Positions 61,226 through 64,000 of a DNA stretch of 64,000 bases are shown here, in pieces. The stretch is from NCBI GenBank assembly GCA_947311845.1, contig CAMZMU010000048.1, positions 26,445,391-26,509,390 on the forward strand, in the 5' to 3' direction. A program made the translations under genes and the position numbers. The notes beneath the pieces are model-generated. The model was not told the origin of the DNA and did no database searches. It was given only the letters and a program-made list of their open reading frames with translations. The first letter of the stretch is position 1. Each line of letters opens with the position of its first letter. Source of the DNA: Poa pratensis (taxonomy: Eukaryota > Streptophyta > Magnoliopsida > Poales > Poaceae).

Positions 61226-62095
61226 ACTTCAACATGTAACAGATTTGTGTCCCATGATCCACACGTGGCAACTGTCAGCATGCAATAAAATAAAGAAACA
61301 TGCAATAAATAAGAAAAAACGAGAAAGAAGTTAGTAAAAGTCACAGAAAAAATGACAAAAATTCAAAATAGTACTCAATTTATTCAGTTTTTATTTTATC
61401 TCAATTTACTCAGTTCTTATTATTCTCTTTTTAGTAGTTCAGCTTGATTGTTTTGCTCTTCAATATTTTTTTGTCAATTTCAAAATTCATTACTCAAATT
61501 TCATGATATAGCATGTGTACATACCTGCAAATGTTACTGCAAAAATATGCACATGTTGTTACCAAACACAAATTGCGACAATGAATAGCATGCTATTTGG
61601 AACTGATATATATTTTGTCGTCATTTTTTCTTTTCCCGGGAGTGTCCTATTTTACAAAAGTTGATCATCTGTTACAGACGATAAGCACTACAAGAGTGAT
61701 TTTACAAAAGCAACACACATCACGTAATAGTCTTTGTGTTAGTTAGTGTTTCTTAATATTTCACAACTTCACATGCAGAGGAATAAGTTCACAAAATTCG
61801 TCACACTCCACCACTTTGGCTCTTGCAACAATCGATCAAGTCTATGCTATCTAGATGATCTCACTAAGGACCCGCCTTGATAGTGGGACAACAACACCAT
61901 AATATTGCCATGGCTAGGGTATTAACCAAAAAGGACAAGAGAAATACATTTCATACATGGAACAACCGAGATCAAAAAGACGAAGATGACTAAAGAAGAA
62001 AATCGAAGAAGCGAAAAGCCTCATGTGCAACCTTCAATAAATTTTTACTTATATGGCGATCACCATTGCTAAGAAGAGTAAATGTGCAAGATGAG
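61226..62095. other. Intergenic, nothing recognised
   Basis: AT-rich, no gene or complete transposon seen. Confidence 0.4.
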
Positions 62096-62101
62096 AAGGA
62101 G

Positions 62102-62770
62102 CTAGACAATGCCTTGCCCAATCGAGAGACTCGAACACTTGCTCCCCGAAGATGTTGTCGCGCCGAAGAGAGCACCACACACACGACGATAGGGCCACGA
62201 GACACTTTTTCCTCAGTTCAGTTCTCTCTCTCTCTATGACGATGTCACATTGCGCACAAAACCCTAAGCACGGTCTCCCACATTTTCTGGCACCAAAACG
62301 ACCATCAAATGTAAGAGAGACTAAGTAATCTTGTCGACATAAGCACTCTAGACGAAATGGTAGGCCGGTGAAAAATAGGCTTTTTTAGTTTTTTCCTTGA
62401 GGTAGGGTTTATTATTTTTTTGTTTTTTAGAACTAGTTTTTTTGCGTAAGCAAGAGAGAAGGTTCATATAGTTTTTGAGAAAGCCCATACATTGTCATTG
62501 GGCTATATGGCCTATCTCAACTTCTTGCGTTAGCCCATATCCTCCACTCTCTCGCCGTCGAACACGTCAGGAGCTCCCGGAACTTGGAGCCGAGGCAGTC
62601 TAGCAGATAAGGAAGCTCTGGTTCTGCGTACGGCTCCAACCCAAGAGAGAAAAACCTCGAGGCAGAGCAATGCCCGCGCCTCCTTCCTCCATGTCCATGC
62701 TGAGCAGATGCTACCGCTGCTGCACGCCGTCGCCATCGCCGAAGCATCAAACCGCGGAGAGCAAGCTGGG
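62102..62770 (+). repeat. Tandem duplication, copy 1
   Basis: Matches 62952-63391 plus 63737-63990 (copy 2) at roughly 90%, with small indels. It includes the sequence around tagacaatgccttgcccaat, acattttctggcaccaaaac and ctccactctctcg. It carries the empty site 'ctcaacttcttgcg' where copy 2 has a retrotransposon. The small frame from 62668 (MPAPPSSMSMLSRCYRCC) parallels the gene start in copy 2 but soon degenerates into a C run. Confidence 0.85.
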
Positions 62771-62951
62771 GGGACCAGCAGGGGCCTTCCCCCCCCCCCC
62801 CCCCTACGCCATGATGCAGCCAGATTTTTTGCGTATATAAGCCTAATTTATATAAAAGTTTAGAGGAAAATTATCATGTTTGGTCCCCCTAATAAAAAAT
62901 ACCATGTTCGGCTCCCCTCAATGTTCAATCCTGCCTCCGCCCCTGACCCTG
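62771..62951. other. Spacer between duplicate copies
   Basis: A C run (about 62791-62805) precedes AT-rich sequence ending 'cctgcctccgcccctgacc', which resembles the end of a hAT-type element. A matching left end was not confirmed. Confidence 0.35.
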
Positions 62952-63391
62952 TAGACAATGCCTTGCCCAATCGAGAGACTTGAACACTAGCTCCACGAAG
63001 ATGTTCTCACGCCGAAGAGAGCACCACACACACACGAAGATAGGGCCATGAGACACTTTTTCCTCAGTTCGGTTGTCTCCCTCGTCATGACGATGTCACA
63101 TTGGGCACAAAAACCCTACGCAGATATAGAACCAATACATGTAGATCCACGGTCTCCCACATTTTCTGGCACCAAAACAACCATCCAATGTAAGAGAGAC
63201 AAAGTAATCTTGCCGACATAAGCACTCTAGACGAAATGGTAGGCCGGTGAAAAAGAGGGTTTTTTAGTTTTTTCCTCAATGTAGGGTTTAGTTTTTTGTT
63301 TTTTAGAAAAAAATCGTAAACAAGAGAGAAGGTTCATATAGTCTTTGAGAAAGCCCATACATTGTCATTGGCTATATGGCCCCATCTCAAC

Positions 63392-63731
63392 TGTTGAGAT
63401 ATTATGTTGTATTTAGATTACTTGTATGTCAAGTCACCCTGTACTCCTATATATGTGCGTTGCACCTGATCAATACAATCAAGCGTTGCAATCCTATTCT
63501 CTACACCACCTCTCAGCAGTTTGCAGACATCATGACTAAGGGTTTACCGACGACGTCGTTCGAGGAATTCCGGTCCAGCCTTTGCGTCTGTCCTGCCGAC
63601 GCTTCGACTGCGGGGGGTGTTGAGATATTATGTTGTATTTAGATTACTTGTATGTCAAGTCACCCTGTACTCCTATATATGTGCGTTGCACCTGATCAAT
63701 ACAATCAAGCGTTGCAATCCTATTCTCTACA
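63392..63731 (+). mobile_element. Miniature copia-type LTR retrotransposon, 340 bp
   Basis: Two LTRs of 114 bp (63392-63505 and 63618-63731), each tgttgagatatt...ctctaca and apparently identical, surround a 112-bp interior. The interior keeps the very end of the copia polyprotein (QQFADIMTKGLPTTSFEEF) and a polypurine tract (cgggggg). There is no primer-binding site, gag or integrase. A 5-bp target duplication, tcaac, lies at 63387-63391 and 63732-63736. Identical LTRs indicate a recent insertion. Confidence 0.9.
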
Positions 63732-63886
63732 TCAACTTCTTGCGTCAGCCCATATCCTCCACTCTCTCGTCGTCGAACACGTCAGGACTCAGGAGCTCCC
63801 GAAACTTGGAGCCGGGGCAGTCTAGCAGATAAGGAAGCTCCGGTTCTGCGTACAGCTCTAACCGAAGAGAAGCTCGAGGCAGAGCA

Positions 63887-64000
63887 ATGCCCGGACCTCC
63901 TTCCTCCATGTCCCTGCTGAGCAGGTGCTACCGCTGCTGCTCGTCCTCGCCGTCGCCGACGCCGAATCAGCAAGCCGCGGACACCAAGCGGAGGCCTATC
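63887..64000 (+). CDS. Start of an unidentified gene, cut by the window end
   Basis: An open frame begins MPGPPSSMSLLSRCYRCC, then a Ser/Pro-rich stretch and basic KRRP, and runs off the end. The same start exists in copy 1 of the duplication (62668) with conservative differences, which supports a real coding start. The family cannot be told from 38 residues. The Cys pair after a short hydrophobic run could be a lipid-modification or membrane-anchor site (inference). Confidence 0.4.
   Translation, partial: MPGPPSSMSLLSRCYRCCSSSPSPTPNQQAADTKRRPI

Larger units (their letters stand above)
62952..64000 (+). repeat. Tandem duplication, copy 2 (interrupted)
   Basis: The second copy of 62102-62770, interrupted by the LTR element at 63392-63731 and continuing past the window end. 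Confidence 0.85.

Overview
This is plant nuclear DNA, almost certainly from a grass of the Pooideae and probably the Triticeae. The evidence is intron-rich genes (GT-AG, one GC-AG), GC-rich single-exon genes, an Au-type SINE, many Stowaway and Mutator MITEs, Triticeae-style LTR and LINE remnants, and a large CACTA element with 'CGCCGACGGC' subterminal repeats. All calls come from reading the sequence and from remembered protein families; no search was run.

Layout. 1-4.9 kb: repeats, including two insertions each flanked by a perfect 15-bp target duplication. 4.9-6.2 kb (+): a chloroplast NDH accessory subunit (PnsB2/NDF2-like) with a one-base frameshift. 6.7-10.9 kb (-): a complete seven-exon ING-type PHD-finger gene, with a decayed copy of its last exon just beyond it and a 0.8-kb Mutator-like element in intron 2. 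12-13 kb (-): a dead PIF/Harbinger transposase. 13.4-14.2 kb (-): an intact short-chain dehydrogenase/reductase. 14.2-17.8 kb: a MULE with GC-rich cargo and two small DNA transposons with perfect target duplications.

18.37-32.87 kb: a roughly 14.5-kb CACTA element. It carries a broken TNP2-type transposase, an AP2/ERF-domain gene, a second element-associated gene, a long fold-back, a 353-bp tandem array of nearly nine copies, and a nested 2.98-kb Helitron whose removal restores one unit of a 28-bp tandem repeat.

33-64 kb: a YTH-domain m6A-reader gene (35.6-39.1 kb, -), a 1.52-kb solo-LTR-like insertion (41.9-43.4 kb), and a BCS1-like AAA-ATPase pseudogene (47.6-49.0 kb, -). The AAA gene is broken by two 8-bp insertions that look like hAT excision footprints. 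Next come an Au SINE and a full-length class XI myosin gene of about 40 exons (50.0-59.0 kb, -). The right end is a tandem duplication; one copy holds a nearly empty copia LTR element, and the start of a new gene runs off the window.

The host genes look like unrelated housekeeping or regulatory genes (photosynthetic electron flow, chromatin reading, RNA-methyl reading, organelle transport). Nothing suggests they form one pathway. Several otherwise well-kept genes carry single-base losses, which may be assembly errors rather than true decay.
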